Source: Bradyrhizobium sp. CSS354 (GTDB lineage: Bacteria > Pseudomonadota > Alphaproteobacteria > Rhizobiales > Xanthobacteraceae). Taken from it: a DNA stretch of 64,000 nucleotides. Below the pieces are notes generated by a model. It saw only the letters and a list, made by a program, of their open reading frames with translations, did no database searches and was not told the origin of the DNA. Both the position numbers and the translations under genes were made by a program. Each line of letters starts with the position of its first letter. The stretch's first letter is position 1. Location of the stretch: positions 186,001-250,000 of the forward strand of contig NZ_JAACFU010000005.1 of the NCBI RefSeq assembly GCF_029051725.1, read 5' to 3'. Shown here one piece after another: positions 17,176-25,629 of the stretch.

Positions 17176-18852
17176 TCACTGGTCCGGTTTTGGCCCCAGG
17201 ACGCCAGGGATGGGGCCGACCTCGAGGCGGGTCTCGGCGAGCGTGTTAGTCAATTTTCCCGCGTCGCAGAACAGAACCACACAGCGATAATATTGCATGG
17301 ACAACTGATAGTTGGTCAATATTGGTTCCTTGGCGACGAATTCGATGTTTGCTTGTGGGCCCCATGCGGCGACGTTCGAGAACGCGCTGCCCGGCGTTCG
17401 GCTCAACTTGTCCATGTCGCGAAGGATTGTCGGCGACTCGTTGCGGCGCACGAATCCCAGCAGCGGTCTGTCATCCCATGCCGCGTGCAGAATGCCTGTC
17501 ACTTCGCTTACGCCGAACCCGGTCTGCGCGGAACGCTCCAGGAAGTGGTCTGTCAGGGCGAACACGGCCGCTGGCGGCTCGTGATCGGCGCGCTGCAGTC
17601 CGTAAATCAGCGCGTTTTGGCGTAGCGACCTCGCCTGCTGATGGAAGTAGCTGCCCCAGAGCGAAGATAGGTTCACCGTGAGAGCGAAGACCGCGGCCAT
17701 GAGCGCAAGCGGCGCGGCTCTGGGGCTCGAACGCAAGATACGAAGCGCCGAGATCGTCAGCAGGCCTAGCGGAATTCCGAACAACAAGAGATGGCGGGAC
17801 TCGTAAAAGTGGCCGGTCGGAGCGGCAGCGATGCTGACATAAGGCAGCATGAGCACAGCGAAGGTCGCAAGACCCGCGACCATGGGCCAAGCGAGCGAAA
17901 TCAGACCGTCCTGCCGGGGCAGCCGGGTGCGCTCCGACAGGGACGAGAGAGCGACGAATACGAAGCCTACGAGCGCGGCAAAAACGAAGACCCGACGGTT
18001 CTCACCCATCAGCCTCGCTGCTTGCGCCAAGGGCGTATACGCACCCTCCCTGGCGAATTGGCCAAGCCCGGCTAGAGCCGTACTGAGGTCGGGAATGCGT
18101 GCGCGGTAATATTCGCTGTATAGCTCCGATCTGGGAAAGAGCAATTTGGTCGAGAACCAGTAAACGAAGGGCAGCGCAAAAAAGTCCGCCCAACGGCTAA
18201 GCGAAAGAAGCGAGGACAGGCGGTCGCGATCCGCGATCGGCCGCGCCAAAAGCACCGCAAGCAAGCCGATGAAATAGGCCACCATCATCGAATTGACGGA
18301 GAAGCTGCAAAGCAGGGCGACAAGGCTGAACGGCCGCCACCAGCGCTGCGGATTCTTCGACGTGGTGATCGCGGCAAACAGATTGAGGCCCAGGCAAAGC
18401 AGCGCGAAGCTGAAAATATAGGTCGCGAGCACCTTGGCGGTCCAGACTTGGAAGCCAGCATAGGTCCACACCAGATAGGTCAGAAACTGCGCCTCGTAAT
18501 CCGAGAAAACTCGGAGGCGGCCCAGAAAAATCCTGAAATTGATTGCGCCGACGGCAATGCCCGTGATCGCCATCGCTTTCATAAAGGCGATGGGGTGATT
18601 GGTGAGATTCGCGAGAGCGCAGTAGATGTACAGGATCGGATGACCGGCGCCGTGCAGCAGGAAATCGGTCTGTGCCGGGTACCCCGGCTTTATCCCGAAA
18701 ATCAACCAGTCATCTGCAATCAGCCCATCGTTGAAGAAGATCGGCGCATGCGCGATCGCGAGGGCACAGAGAAGCAGAATGGCATCCCATCCGGGCACGA
18801 CAGGCTTTTGCTCGACGAGGCGTGGATCGAGATGGGATGATGTATCGGTCAA
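17176..18852 (-). CDS. Polytopic membrane protein, GT-C glycosyltransferase-like
   Basis: A 558-residue protein with about 11-12 hydrophobic segments. After the first one comes GLIADDWLIFG, an Asp-Asp in the first periplasmic loop as in GT-C glycosyltransferases. The C-terminal 110 residues are soluble and probably periplasmic. Such proteins transfer sugars from polyprenyl phosphates on the outer face of the membrane. The start is TTG at 18852, supported by GGAG with a six-base spacer; no in-frame ATG is as well placed. The gene lies downstream of the second nonulosonate-type operon. Its acceptor and donor are unknown, and a transporter-like or polymerase role remains possible. Confidence 0.6.
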   Translation of the reverse strand: MTDTSSHLDPRLVEQKPVVPGWDAILLLCALAIAHAPIFFNDGLIADDWLIFGIKPGYPAQTDFLLHGAGHPILYIYCALANLTNHPIAFMKAMAITGIAVGAINFRIFLGRLRVFSDYEAQFLTYLVWTYAGFQVWTAKVLATYIFSFALLCLGLNLFAAITTSKNPQRWWRPFSLVALLCSFSVNSMMVAYFIGLLAVLLARPIADRDRLSSLLSLSRWADFFALPFVYWFSTKLLFPRSELYSEYYRARIPDLSTALAGLGQFAREGAYTPLAQAARLMGENRRVFVFAALVGFVFVALSSLSERTRLPRQDGLISLAWPMVAGLATFAVLMLPYVSIAAAPTGHFYESRHLLLFGIPLGLLTISALRILRSSPRAAPLALMAAVFALTVNLSSLWGSYFHQQARSLRQNALIYGLQRADHEPPAAVFALTDHFLERSAQTGFGVSEVTGILHAAWDDRPLLGFVRRNESPTILRDMDKLSRTPGSAFSNVAAWGPQANIEFVAKEPILTNYQLSMQYYRCVVLFCDAGKLTNTLAETRLEVGPIPGVLGPKPDQ

Positions 18853-18937
18853 CCGGCGCTCCGCGACATGTTCCGGTCACTCGCCGACTCGAGCAGGCGA
18901 AGGTCGCATTGCGCGTTCATGGGATCCATCAGACCCA

Positions 18938-19777
18938 TCACCATACGCTTCTGCCACCGTCTATGACCAAGTTCTGACCGGTCATGTAGCTCGATGCATC
19001 CGAGCAGAGGAACTGCACGGCGGAGCGGTATTCGTCGACCTCGGCCATACGCCCCATGGGGATCAAGCGTGTCAGTCGATCGACGAAGGCGGGGTCCTGG
19101 TTGTTGAAAACACCGCCCGGCGAGATCGCGTTGACGCGCACGCCGTGATCGGCCCAGTAGGTCGCCAGATATTTCGTCAGCCCGATCAAACCGTGCTTGA
19201 TCACCGAGTAGGTCACGGGTTTCACCGGCTGTTCTTCTTCGCGCGTCACTTGCGGCTGACGATAGAGCCGCTGATCCGGCGCGATCACGCCGAGATCGGA
19301 GGCGATGTTGAGGATCACGCCGCGCCCGTTTTTGGCCATGTCGCCGCCGAACACCTGCGCGCACAGCATCGCGCCGGTCAGGCCTACGGCGATCTCGGTC
19401 TGCCATTGCGGCACCGGGAACGCCTCGAAGCGCGAGGAGTGCATGACGCCCGGACTCGACGTCACTTTCGGGTCGATGGCGGCGTTGTTGACGAGGATAT
19501 CGACGGTGATGCCGCGGCCTGCGAGTTGCTCGTTCGCGGCACGCACAGAGTCGAGCGAGGTGACGTCGATGGCAAGCGCGATCAGATCGGCTGAAGCGGC
19601 GATCTGCTTCAGCGCCGCGACGGCGGCTTCGGCCTGCGTCAAGCCGACATCGGTGACGACCACGCGCGCGCCGGCTTCGCTGAGCGCTGCAACATGCTGC
19701 TTGCCCAACAGGCCGCCGGCGCCGGTCACGAGCGCGGTCCGTCCGGTCAGGTCGTAGCGGGAGGAGGGGTTTGCCAT
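18938..19777 (-). CDS. PtmA-like short-chain dehydrogenase/reductase (second copy)
   Basis: A 279-residue classical SDR: TGAGGLLG (18-25), NNAA (97-100), catalytic Ser160, and Tyr190/Lys194 in YSVIK. It shares unusual stretches with the SDR at 2033-2854, notably APDQR-x-Y before the active site, LTK-x-LATYWA after it, and the closing SYMTGQNLVIDGG, so it is a paralogue of the ptmA-like gene. Here it closes the second nonulosonate-type operon, 13 bases after the previous SDR gene. Start ATG 19777 has AGGAG with a six-base spacer. It carries a 15-residue insert (about 173-188) just before the catalytic Tyr. The substrate is unknown. Confidence 0.78.
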   Translation of the reverse strand: MANPSSRYDLTGRTALVTGAGGLLGKQHVAALSEAGARVVVTDVGLTQAEAAVAALKQIAASADLIALAIDVTSLDSVRAANEQLAGRGITVDILVNNAAIDPKVTSSPGVMHSSRFEAFPVPQWQTEIAVGLTGAMLCAQVFGGDMAKNGRGVILNIASDLGVIAPDQRLYRQPQVTREEEQPVKPVTYSVIKHGLIGLTKYLATYWADHGVRVNAISPGGVFNNQDPAFVDRLTRLIPMGRMAEVDEYRSAVQFLCSDASSYMTGQNLVIDGGRSVW

Positions 19778-19790
19778 CAAAGGCTCCTGT

Positions 19791-20552
19791 TCAGCTTCTG
19801 AGCTGGCCGCCGTCGGCCACTATCACGCTGCCGGTGATAAAGGCGGCGCGGGGCGAAGCAAGGAAGGCGACGACGTCAGCGATCTCCTCGGGAGTGCCGA
19901 GCCGGCGTAGCGCCACCTCGCGCTGGAGCATGTCGTCGACCGCCTGCTTGTTTTCGGCGATCTTGCGCGCCCAGGTACCGTCCGGGCTCGAGATGTTTCC
20001 GGGCGCGACTGCATTGATGCGGATGCCTTCCAGCGCCAGCGGCCGCGCCAGACCGCGCACGGTCGCATTCAGCGCCGCTTTGGCGGCGTAGTAGGTGACC
20101 GGCGCGCCGAGTGCGGCCATGCCAGCGATCGAGGAGATGCAGACGATCGCGCGGTCGCCGCTGCCACGGGCCATTAGCGGTCTGGCGGCCTCGATCATGT
20201 TGGTGGTGGCGAACAGATTGAGGCCCATCACCCGCGACCACTCCGCCGCAGTTTCCTGCCCCGGGGGCACGGACGCACCGCTGCCGACATTGCAGACGAG
20301 GATGTCGAGCCGGCCCCACTGCTTTTCGACATCCTGAACAAGGTTCGCCGCGGCGGCGGGATCGGTGACGTCCGCGATGTGAATCGAGCTCCGTCCGCCG
20401 ACCGTCGGGCGCGCGGTGTTCAGCGCATCGGCGCCGCGCGCCGCAACTGCCACCTTGACGCCTTCTGCCGCGAGCGTTGTCGCGATTGCAAGCCCGATCC
20501 CGCGACTGGCGCCGGTGACGAGTGCGACGCGATCGTCCAGCTCGAGCTTCAT
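19791..20552 (-). CDS. Short-chain dehydrogenase/reductase
   Basis: A 253-residue classical SDR with TGASRGIG at 13-20, catalytic Ser (ISSIAG, 139-144) and the Tyr154/Lys158 pair in TYYAAK. CNVG replaces the usual NNAG, a small departure. It overlaps the upstream TIM-barrel gene by four bases (ATGA), so it belongs to the coupled operon of the second nonulosonate-type cassette. It would oxidise or reduce a hydroxyl of a sugar intermediate with NAD(P), though the sequence does not give direction or substrate. Confidence 0.8.
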   Translation of the reverse strand: MKLELDDRVALVTGASRGIGLAIATTLAAEGVKVAVAARGADALNTARPTVGGRSSIHIADVTDPAAAANLVQDVEKQWGRLDILVCNVGSGASVPPGQETAAEWSRVMGLNLFATTNMIEAARPLMARGSGDRAIVCISSIAGMAALGAPVTYYAAKAALNATVRGLARPLALEGIRINAVAPGNISSPDGTWARKIAENKQAVDDMLQREVALRRLGTPEEIADVVAFLASPRAAFITGSVIVADGGQLRS

Positions 20553-21397
20553 CGCGCCGCGTCCTCGATCCAGCGAACCGTCATGTCGCGGTATTTCGCC
20601 AACGCGCCGGCGTGGTCGCCGTCGGCGGCACGCGCGGTTTGCAGGATGTATTGACCCTTGTAGCCGGATCGCTCGATCAGCCGGATCGTCTTGGCAAGGT
20701 CTGCGTTGCCGGCGCCGAGCGGCACGGTCGTGCCGCCGCGGACGCGGTCTTTCACGTGCACATTAAGGATGCGCGGCGCGTAGGCGCCGATCTCCTCGTC
20801 GCTGTCATAACCGAGCGAGGCGCTGTTGCCGCTGTCGTAGTTGATGCCGAAGACCTCGGCTGGATATGCCTTCATGAATCGGGCGAGCTCGCGCGGCGGC
20901 AGATCGGATTCGAAGATGATTTTGACGTTCCGTCTTGCAAGCTGCTCGGAGCGAGCGAGCAGCACGCGCTTCAACGTATCGCTATCGCTCTCGCGCTCGA
21001 TCTTGCCGTTGTCGACCAGCGGGATCACGATGAATTCGATGCCGATGCGGCTACAGGAGGCGATCAGCAGATCGAGGTCGGCGACGAGCGCGTCGCGCAC
21101 GACGGCATCGACCTTCCAGAACGGCGCCTGCATGAAGCAGTCGCCGGTCAGGCTCGGAATCCGCACGCCGTTCTCGCGTGACAGCGCCAGAATGTCCTGT
21201 TGGCCCGGCTCGGTCGTCAGCGGGTTCTCGCGCAGCCGTTCCTGATCGATGGTCCATTCCATCCGCGTCAGGCCGAGCTCCTTCGCACGCGAGAATTCCT
21301 CGCGCCACTCGTCCCAGGGGAATGCCTGGATCTTGCCGTCGACGAGAGCCGAAAGCCTGCCTTGCATGAAGCCGATGCGTTCGAGCGTTGCGGTCAC
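20549..21397 (-). CDS. Xylose-isomerase-like TIM-barrel sugar isomerase/epimerase
   Basis: A 282-residue TIM-barrel protein of the IolE/IolI/hydroxypyruvate isomerase superfamily. Candidate metal ligands are Glu163 (IIFESD), Asp188 (INYDSG) and His214 (NVHVKDR), and VPLGAGNADL is the usual following loop. The fourth ligand, normally Glu, is Gln253 in ILQTARA. The start was set to GTG 21397, because it overlaps the upstream SDR stop by four bases (GTGA); longer readings have no ribosome site. Within the cassette it might epimerise or isomerise a keto-sugar made by the SDRs. It is distinct from the TIM barrel fused to the synthase in the same operon. Confidence 0.75.
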   Translation of the reverse strand: MTATLERIGFMQGRLSALVDGKIQAFPWDEWREEFSRAKELGLTRMEWTIDQERLRENPLTTEPGQQDILALSRENGVRIPSLTGDCFMQAPFWKVDAVVRDALVADLDLLIASCSRIGIEFIVIPLVDNGKIERESDSDTLKRVLLARSEQLARRNVKIIFESDLPPRELARFMKAYPAEVFGINYDSGNSASLGYDSDEEIGAYAPRILNVHVKDRVRGGTTVPLGAGNADLAKTIRLIERSGYKGQYILQTARAADGDHAGALAKYRDMTVRWIEDAAR

Positions 21398-22158
21398 GGT
21401 TGCTTGTCCGAGTTGATGGCGAGGCCCTTTGTGGTCCAACCGCCGTCGATGAAGAGTTCCTGTCCAGTCACATAGGCGGAGGCTTCCGACGCCAGGAAGA
21501 CGGCGGCTCCCACCATGTCGGCGGGCTGTCCCCAACGGCCGAGCATCGTGTGGCGACGCCGCGCCTCGTGCATGTCGGGATCGACAAAACTCTTCGCGGT
21601 CATCTCGGTCGCGACATAGCCGGGCGCGAGCGCGTTGACGCGGATGCCGTCGGGCGCATAGTCGGCGGCGAGCGCACGCGTCAGTCCGGCAAGACCAGCC
21701 TTCGCCGCCACGTAGCCGGGATTTCCGGGAAAGCCGCGGACCGAATTGATGCTGGTGACGTTGATGATTGCAGCAGAGCCCGCGTTCTTCAAAAGTGAAT
21801 GGGCGGCAAGGATGGTGGCGTAGACGCCGGTGAGGTCGGTTGCGACCGTGGCACGGAAGCGCGCGAGCTCGCCCTCGGCGCTTTGGGCCGGCAGGCTGAT
21901 GCCGGCGGCGTTGACCAGCGCGTCGATGCGTCCGCCTTGAGCGGCCACGATGCGGAATGCGCTCTCGATGGCCTCGTCATCGGAGAGATCGCAGGCAATC
22001 GCGCTCACGCCCTGTGGTGCGGTCCCGGAACGGCTGAGGCCGAACACCGTAGCGCCCGCATCCTGCAGGCCGGTCGCGATCGCAGCGCCAATGCCGCGGG
22101 AGGCGCCGGTGACGACCGCGATCTTGCCGGCGAGAGAGAAGGGGCTGAGGTCAGGCAT
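21394..22158 (-). CDS. Short-chain dehydrogenase/reductase
   Basis: A 254-residue classical SDR: TGASRGIG (17-24), NAAG, catalytic Ser136 in VTSINS, and Tyr149/Lys153 in YVAAK. It resembles gluconate 5-dehydrogenase and 3-oxoacyl reductase type proteins. Its ATG overlaps the CMP-sugar synthetase stop by eight bases and its stop overlaps the TIM-barrel start by four, so it is in the middle of a coupled operon. It probably handles a sugar or ulosonic acid hydroxyl, but the substrate is not known. With the SDRs at 18938 and 19791 the cassette has three such enzymes. Confidence 0.8.
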   Translation of the reverse strand: MPDLSPFSLAGKIAVVTGASRGIGAAIATGLQDAGATVFGLSRSGTAPQGVSAIACDLSDDEAIESAFRIVAAQGGRIDALVNAAGISLPAQSAEGELARFRATVATDLTGVYATILAAHSLLKNAGSAAIINVTSINSVRGFPGNPGYVAAKAGLAGLTRALAADYAPDGIRVNALAPGYVATEMTAKSFVDPDMHEARRRHTMLGRWGQPADMVGAAVFLASEASAYVTGQELFIDGGWTTKGLAINSDKQP

Positions 22159-22840
22159 AGCCGTAACTATGCATGATGGCGGCGCAAAGCTTGACGTCCT
22201 CGGGACGATCGATCTGGAACATCTTGTGACGATCCATCACGTGAAAGCCAATCTTGCCGCCGAGACGATTGTTCTGCTCGCGCAGGAGCGATGGGATCAG
22301 GACGTAGAACGAGCCGTTCTCCAGGTAGCGCTTCTCGATCTGCTGCCGCATGCGCCGATTGTGGTAGTCGTAGTTGATCGGCTCCGGCCCGCTCGCGCCG
22401 ATACGCCAGTTGAAATAATCCTCGACCTCGCAAACCGAGAGCAGGCTGTCGAGATGGTCGCGATCGAAGGTCGCGAGCGCGTCCTCGATGTCGCTGGACT
22501 CACGGATCGGCGACGTCGCCTGGAGCGCGACGATCCGCTCGAACCGTCCCATCCGCTCGTCGGTCGCATTGAGTGCGTGCAACCAGGCGGACTCGGAGGA
22601 GGCGAGGTCACCCGAAATATCTGCGGGACGTCGCACGCCGATGGCGCCGGCGGCTTCCGCCGCGGCGAGGATACTTTCGCTGTCGGAGGACACTGCTACG
22701 ACGTCGACGCCGCGCGCCGCGCGTGCCTGCTCGACCGTCCACGCGATCAGCGGCTTACCGCAGAGATCGAGCAGGTTCTTGTGCGGAATACCCTTGGAGC
22801 CGCCGCGCGCGGCGATCACGGCCAGCGTCTTGCGCGCCAT
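22151..22840 (-). CDS. CMP-ulosonic acid synthetase (NeuA family), second copy
   Basis: A 229-residue acylneuraminate cytidylyltransferase homologue. ARGGSKGIPHKN (11-22) is the CTP-binding loop, then VAVSSDSESIL, LQATSPIRESSDIE, and a C-terminal MFQIDRPEDVKLC with the expected Asp. It would activate the product of the adjoining NeuB-type synthase as a CMP-sugar. The start codon overlaps the synthase stop by one base (TGATG). It differs clearly from the legF product at 2869-3570, which argues for a different ulosonic acid. Sugar specificity is unknown. Confidence 0.85.
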   Translation of the reverse strand: MARKTLAVIAARGGSKGIPHKNLLDLCGKPLIAWTVEQARAARGVDVVAVSSDSESILAAAEAAGAIGVRRPADISGDLASSESAWLHALNATDERMGRFERIVALQATSPIRESSDIEDALATFDRDHLDSLLSVCEVEDYFNWRIGASGPEPINYDYHNRRMRQQIEKRYLENGSFYVLIPSLLREQNNRLGGKIGFHVMDRHKMFQIDRPEDVKLCAAIMHSYGYA

Positions 22841-24765
22841 CAGATATGCCCCTCGAGACGCTCGAGCGCGACCCAGAAGCCTTCACCCATGTTCTTGTGG
22901 CCCTGCCAGATTTCGGGAATGAAGGACGCGGTCGGCGCATGCTTGCGCAGCACCCGTCCGATCTCGTCGAAATCGATCTCGCCTTCGCCGACCTGGAGCC
23001 CTTCGCCGTCGAGCCCCTTGGCGTCCCCGAAATGCAGATGCGCGGTGTGCGGCCCGAGCTGCGCCAAGCCTTGTGCGAAGTCGAAGCCGAAATGATTGGC
23101 CGCGAGCTTGGTGTGGGAGATGTCGACGCACATCCGCAGATCATGCTTGGCGCAAAACGCGGCGGATTCCTCTGGGAAGATAAAGATGTTCTGGTGGCGC
23201 TGGCCGCCGAAATGCCATGGGAACGGCGCCATGGTCTGCGGCGTCAGCTCGACGCCGTCCATGTCGAGCTCCTTCAGGCTCTGGGCGAAGATGCGGTAGC
23301 GCTCGGCCTTCGCCTCCGGCGGCAATGGCTCGTCCATGGTGAAACCGCCGATATTGGCGACGATGGGCGGGCGCTTCGTCTTGGGAAAGAATTTCTTCAG
23401 GCCGCGGGTGATGTCGATCACGGTCTGGGTCTGCTCCAGCGAATATCGCCGCAGCGACTCGTCGGGAGTTGCGAGGTCCATCAGCTTCGAACCGGCAAAC
23501 AGCTCCGGCGCATGCACGACGAAGCCGAGATCATAGGTGCCGGAAAGATACGTCGCGGGATTGCGCTCCATGTCGCTGTAGCTGAGATGGAACTCGATGA
23601 TATCTGGCTCGCAGATCTCCAGGAAGCGCTCGGTATCGTGATAGCGCACCGGCACGCCCCAGGGCCGGTCGAAGCGGTAGCGCCGCGCTTTTGCGATGCC
23701 TTCATCGAGGTCGCTCTGGAAGAAATAGTCGTCGGCCGCCATCGTCCGCGTCAGCTTGCGGCCGAGCAGGGCCGGCATCTTCAGCGGCGACAGCCCTTGA
23801 CCCGGACTCTTCACGGCGATGTCGCTGTCGGAGATCACGGTGCCTGCCGGGAGGTCGCGCGCGGCCACCAGGCTCTTGGCAAGGTTTTCACGGTTGATCA
23901 GCTCACCCTGGCTCAGCGCGCGCTCTGCCAGTTTCTCGCCGCGCGCCGCCTCCACCTCGCGGATGCCCGAGACCAGCGTCTTGAATTCTTCCGGCTCCAG
24001 GCTCGCGGCGTGGTCCGGACCTTCCATCCCGCGGTCGAGCGTGATGTGGCGTTCGATGACGACGGCGCCAAGCGCCACGGCGGCCGTCGAAACGGCAACG
24101 CCGCGCTCGTGGCCCGAATAGCCGACGATCGGATGGATCTCGCGCAGCGTTTCCATGAAACGCAGATGGATGTTGTGGAGCGCGGCCGGATACGTGCTCT
24201 GGCAGTGCAGCAGCACGTAGCTCGCATCGCGGTCGTCGAGGAATTTCGCCGCGGTCTTGATTTCGTCCGTCGTGCTCATGCCGGTCGAGACGATCAGCGT
24301 CTTGCCGGTGGCGGCAAGGCACGCGAGCAGCGGCAGATTGGTGAGATCGGCGGAAGCGACTTTGTAGGCCTTGACGCCGAACCCTTCGAGCACGGCGACG
24401 CTCTTCGCGTCCCACGGCGTGCAGAGATACTGGATACCCTTTGCCGCGCAGTACTCGGCGATCTTCTTCTGCTGCTCGGTCGGGAGTTCGAAGCGGCGCA
24501 GTAGATCGAGCGTATATTCGACGGCGAGGTCGTCGTCCTTCCCGGACAGGCTCGAAGCGCGATAGACCTCGTCGAGCTTGCGCATCTGGAATTTGGCGCA
24601 ATCGGCACCGGCCGCGACCGCGGCATCGACCAGCGCAATGGCGCGATCGAAGTCGCCATTGTGGTTGTTGCCGATCTCGGCGATGACGTAGCAAGGCGCG
24701 CCGTCTCCGACAGAGCGGCTTCCGATCTTTGCGGTCAGCGGATTCCGAATCACGGCACTATTCAT
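22840..24765 (-). CDS. NeuB-type ulosonic acid synthase fused to SAF and xylose-isomerase-like TIM-barrel domains
   Basis: This 641-residue protein has three parts. Residues 25-280 are a NeuB synthase: EIGNNHNG (30-37), ASADLTNLP, HCQSTYPA, GYSGHE with His219, and ERHITLD with His240. Residues about 293-352 are a SAF domain. Residues about 365-640 form a second TIM barrel with Glu506, Asp548, His551 and His578 (LHFGDA), and Glu618 (PEIWQGHK), a complete metal site. The first part would condense phosphoenolpyruvate with an aldose; the last may isomerise or epimerise substrate or product. Single-domain NeuB enzymes are 330-360 residues. It overlaps its neighbours by four and one bases. The operon lacks LegB/C/G homologues, so the aldose is unknown. 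Confidence 0.85.
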   Translation of the reverse strand: MNSAVIRNPLTAKIGSRSVGDGAPCYVIAEIGNNHNGDFDRAIALVDAAVAAGADCAKFQMRKLDEVYRASSLSGKDDDLAVEYTLDLLRRFELPTEQQKKIAEYCAAKGIQYLCTPWDAKSVAVLEGFGVKAYKVASADLTNLPLLACLAATGKTLIVSTGMSTTDEIKTAAKFLDDRDASYVLLHCQSTYPAALHNIHLRFMETLREIHPIVGYSGHERGVAVSTAAVALGAVVIERHITLDRGMEGPDHAASLEPEEFKTLVSGIREVEAARGEKLAERALSQGELINRENLAKSLVAARDLPAGTVISDSDIAVKSPGQGLSPLKMPALLGRKLTRTMAADDYFFQSDLDEGIAKARRYRFDRPWGVPVRYHDTERFLEICEPDIIEFHLSYSDMERNPATYLSGTYDLGFVVHAPELFAGSKLMDLATPDESLRRYSLEQTQTVIDITRGLKKFFPKTKRPPIVANIGGFTMDEPLPPEAKAERYRIFAQSLKELDMDGVELTPQTMAPFPWHFGGQRHQNIFIFPEESAAFCAKHDLRMCVDISHTKLAANHFGFDFAQGLAQLGPHTAHLHFGDAKGLDGEGLQVGEGEIDFDEIGRVLRKHAPTASFIPEIWQGHKNMGEGFWVALERLEGHI

Positions 24766-25619
24766 CGCGCCTGCATGGCTCCTGTTTCCGATGGTTTGGG
24801 CTTCACGGCGTAGACATTGTGTCCGAGCAGCGAGATTTTTGCGGTTTCGAGCACCGCGCGCGCAAAATATCGATAGTCACGCGCGGTCAACGCGTGGAAT
24901 CCGAACGGCGTGGCTTGCAAGCCACAATAGGCGAACATCCTCCTGACGTCGCTCATGGAGAAGTAATTAATGTGGTCGGGCGGAATCCAGTGTCTTGCAT
25001 CGCGCCAACTCGGCACCATCTGCCGCAGATCGTTGCGATTGGGGACAATCACGACGGCCAGCCCCCCGCCGTTCAGCGTCTTAACCGCGTCCGCAAGCAA
25101 CTGCTGGGGATCGAGCACATGTTCGAGGACGTTGTCGATGACGATGGCGTCGGCGGGCGGCGCTGTCTCCAGTTTGAAGAAATCGTGGACGATATGCACG
25201 CCGTGCTGCTGACCGAAACGGGACAGGCCGCTGGCGGGCTCGTAGCCAGTATACCTGTAAGGATCGTCCTTCATGAGGTAGCCGAGTTCTCCCCGCCCGC
25301 AGCCGATCTCGACAATCTGGGATCCCGGCTTCAAGTGCAGGTGGATCAACCGTCTGATCTGATGATGACGGTTGCGGAAACGCCAATAGAGTTTTGCCAG
25401 ATCCCCGTGATCCGCCGTATCGAAACGTGCGGTCGAGGTGTACACGAATCCACAATCGGAGCATTGTTCGAGGTGATAGGTCGATCCGCCGCGCTCGACG
25501 GCGCGAAATGGAGATCGTGCTTTCGAACCGCAGAGCGGGCAAACGTCACGAGAGATAGTTCCGGCGTGACCTTCGGAAACCGCAGTTACCAACGAAGCTC
25601 CATCGCTGCTCAGCATCAT
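24762..25619 (-). CDS. Zn-ribbon class I SAM-dependent methyltransferase
   Basis: About 285 residues. An N-terminal zinc ribbon has Cys27, Cys30, Cys53 and Cys56 (CPLC and CSDC), followed by the SAM-binding IVEIGCGRGELGYL (102-115), DNVLEHV and a C-terminal lid. Such methyltransferases with a Cys4 head are frequent in surface-glycan loci and methylate sugars or glycan ends. The start is ATG 25619 or 25616, just after TTGAGG and 11-14 bases from the stop of the kinase gene; a longer reading to 25697 was rejected. It overlaps the synthase gene by four bases and so belongs to the second cassette. Confidence 0.8.
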   Translation of the reverse strand: MMLSSDGASLVTAVSEGHAGTISRDVCPLCGSKARSPFRAVERGGSTYHLEQCSDCGFVYTSTARFDTADHGDLAKLYWRFRNRHHQIRRLIHLHLKPGSQIVEIGCGRGELGYLMKDDPYRYTGYEPASGLSRFGQQHGVHIVHDFFKLETAPPADAIVIDNVLEHVLDPQQLLADAVKTLNGGGLAVVIVPNRNDLRQMVPSWRDARHWIPPDHINYFSMSDVRRMFAYCGLQATPFGFHALTARDYRYFARAVLETAKISLLGHNVYAVKPKPSETGAMQAR

Positions 25620-25629
25620 CAGCCTCAAG

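Noticed and set aside
22573..24504. A 643-codon plus-strand reading opposite the NeuB-TIM and CMP-synthetase genes
   Set aside because: It is an antisense shadow in GC-rich DNA: arginine- and histidine-rich, with no domain, while the minus strand has clear motifs throughout.
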